Shown: piece after piece, positions 5,782 through 5,910 of the stretch | How the letters are laid out: every line of letters starts with the position of its first letter | Position numbering within the stretch: the stretch's first letter is position 1 | DNA from: Candidatus Manganitrophaceae bacterium | GTDB lineage: Bacteria > Nitrospirota > Nitrospiria > SBBL01 > Manganitrophaceae | Length of the DNA stretch: 5,910 bases | Reading direction: 5' to 3' | Assembly: GCA_004297235.1 (NCBI GenBank) | Contig: SCUR01000322.1 | Span: 1-5,910, forward strand | The notes under the pieces: model-generated | What the model was told of the DNA's origin: nothing | The model's input: only the letters and a program-made list of their open reading frames with translations | Databases searched by the model: none | Translations under genes and position numbers: made by a program

Positions 5782-5910
5782 TCAGCGGTTGATTCTGGGA
5801 GGTTTGTCAGTCAATTGGCGGTAGATCGCATGGAATTGATCGTCGGTGAGCGCCGGATCGGAGAGCCGTTTGAGATCCTCCGGGCTGGCGGGAATCAGGA
5901 AGGCTTCATC
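5782..5910 (-). CDS. Unidentified protein, C-terminal 42 residues only
   Basis: Read on the minus strand from the window end, the frame is open for 42 codons and stops with TGA at 5784-5782. The tail begins DEAFLIPASPEDLKRLSD and ends TDKPPRINR; it is polar, has a likely amphipathic helix (PEDLKRLSD and DDQFHAIYRQL) and a basic end. It has no cysteines or membrane segment. Codon choice is like that of the neighbouring genes, and it ends next to the symmetric terminator, which favours a real convergent gene. No start codon lies in this stretch, so the N-terminus is outside. I do not recognise the family and assign no function. Confidence 0.68.
   Translation of the reverse strand, partial: DEAFLIPASPEDLKRLSDPALTDDQFHAIYRQLTDKPPRINR

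Overview
The window looks like part of a GC-rich Gram-negative bacterial chromosome. Genes are tightly packed, bacterial sigma-54 regulation is present, and the central gene is a very large exported multicopper oxidase. Proteins of this size and type are known from metal-transforming bacteria: MofA of the Mn-oxidiser Leptothrix and OmpB/OmpC of Geobacter. A metal-cycling lineage (Deltaproteobacteria/Desulfobacterota, Nitrospirota or Betaproteobacteria) is plausible, but the sequence alone does not fix the taxon.

Layout: (1) 1-492, plus strand: the C-terminal end of a sigma-54 enhancer-binding regulator, with the AAA+ end and a Fis-type helix-turn-helix; its N-terminus lies off the window. (2) 493-928: a 436-bp intergenic region with no convincing gene. 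It holds a good sigma-54 promoter (752-767, GG-N10-GC), a perfect 14-bp palindrome (674-687) about 97 bp upstream of the inferred start of transcription, and a leader of about 151 nt. (3) 929-5701, plus strand: one 1590-residue exported protein built from three consecutive two-cupredoxin multicopper-oxidase units. (4) 5729-5766: a very strong, symmetric and probably bidirectional terminator. (5) 5782-5910, minus strand: the last 42 codons of a convergent gene of unknown function.

Most notable is the uneven state of the copper sites in the giant oxidase. Unit 1 carries all four classical copper motifs, including the type-1 Cys. Unit 2 keeps both His-x-His motifs of its first cupredoxin but has lost the type-1 Cys and Met. 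Unit 3 has lost practically all ligands while keeping the fold signatures. The second unit is also interrupted by an inserted beta-rich module of about 80 residues. The single intact motif-3/motif-4 half (domain 2) could in principle complete a trinuclear copper centre with either domain 1 or domain 3.

Working model (inference): the upstream regulator, or a related one, binds the palindrome and activates the sigma-54 promoter, giving signal-dependent expression of a single-gene transcript for the exported oxidase, which ends at the terminator. Mn(II) or Fe(II) oxidation, extracellular metal respiration and copper handling are all possible roles. The window contains no cytochrome or transporter partner to decide between them.
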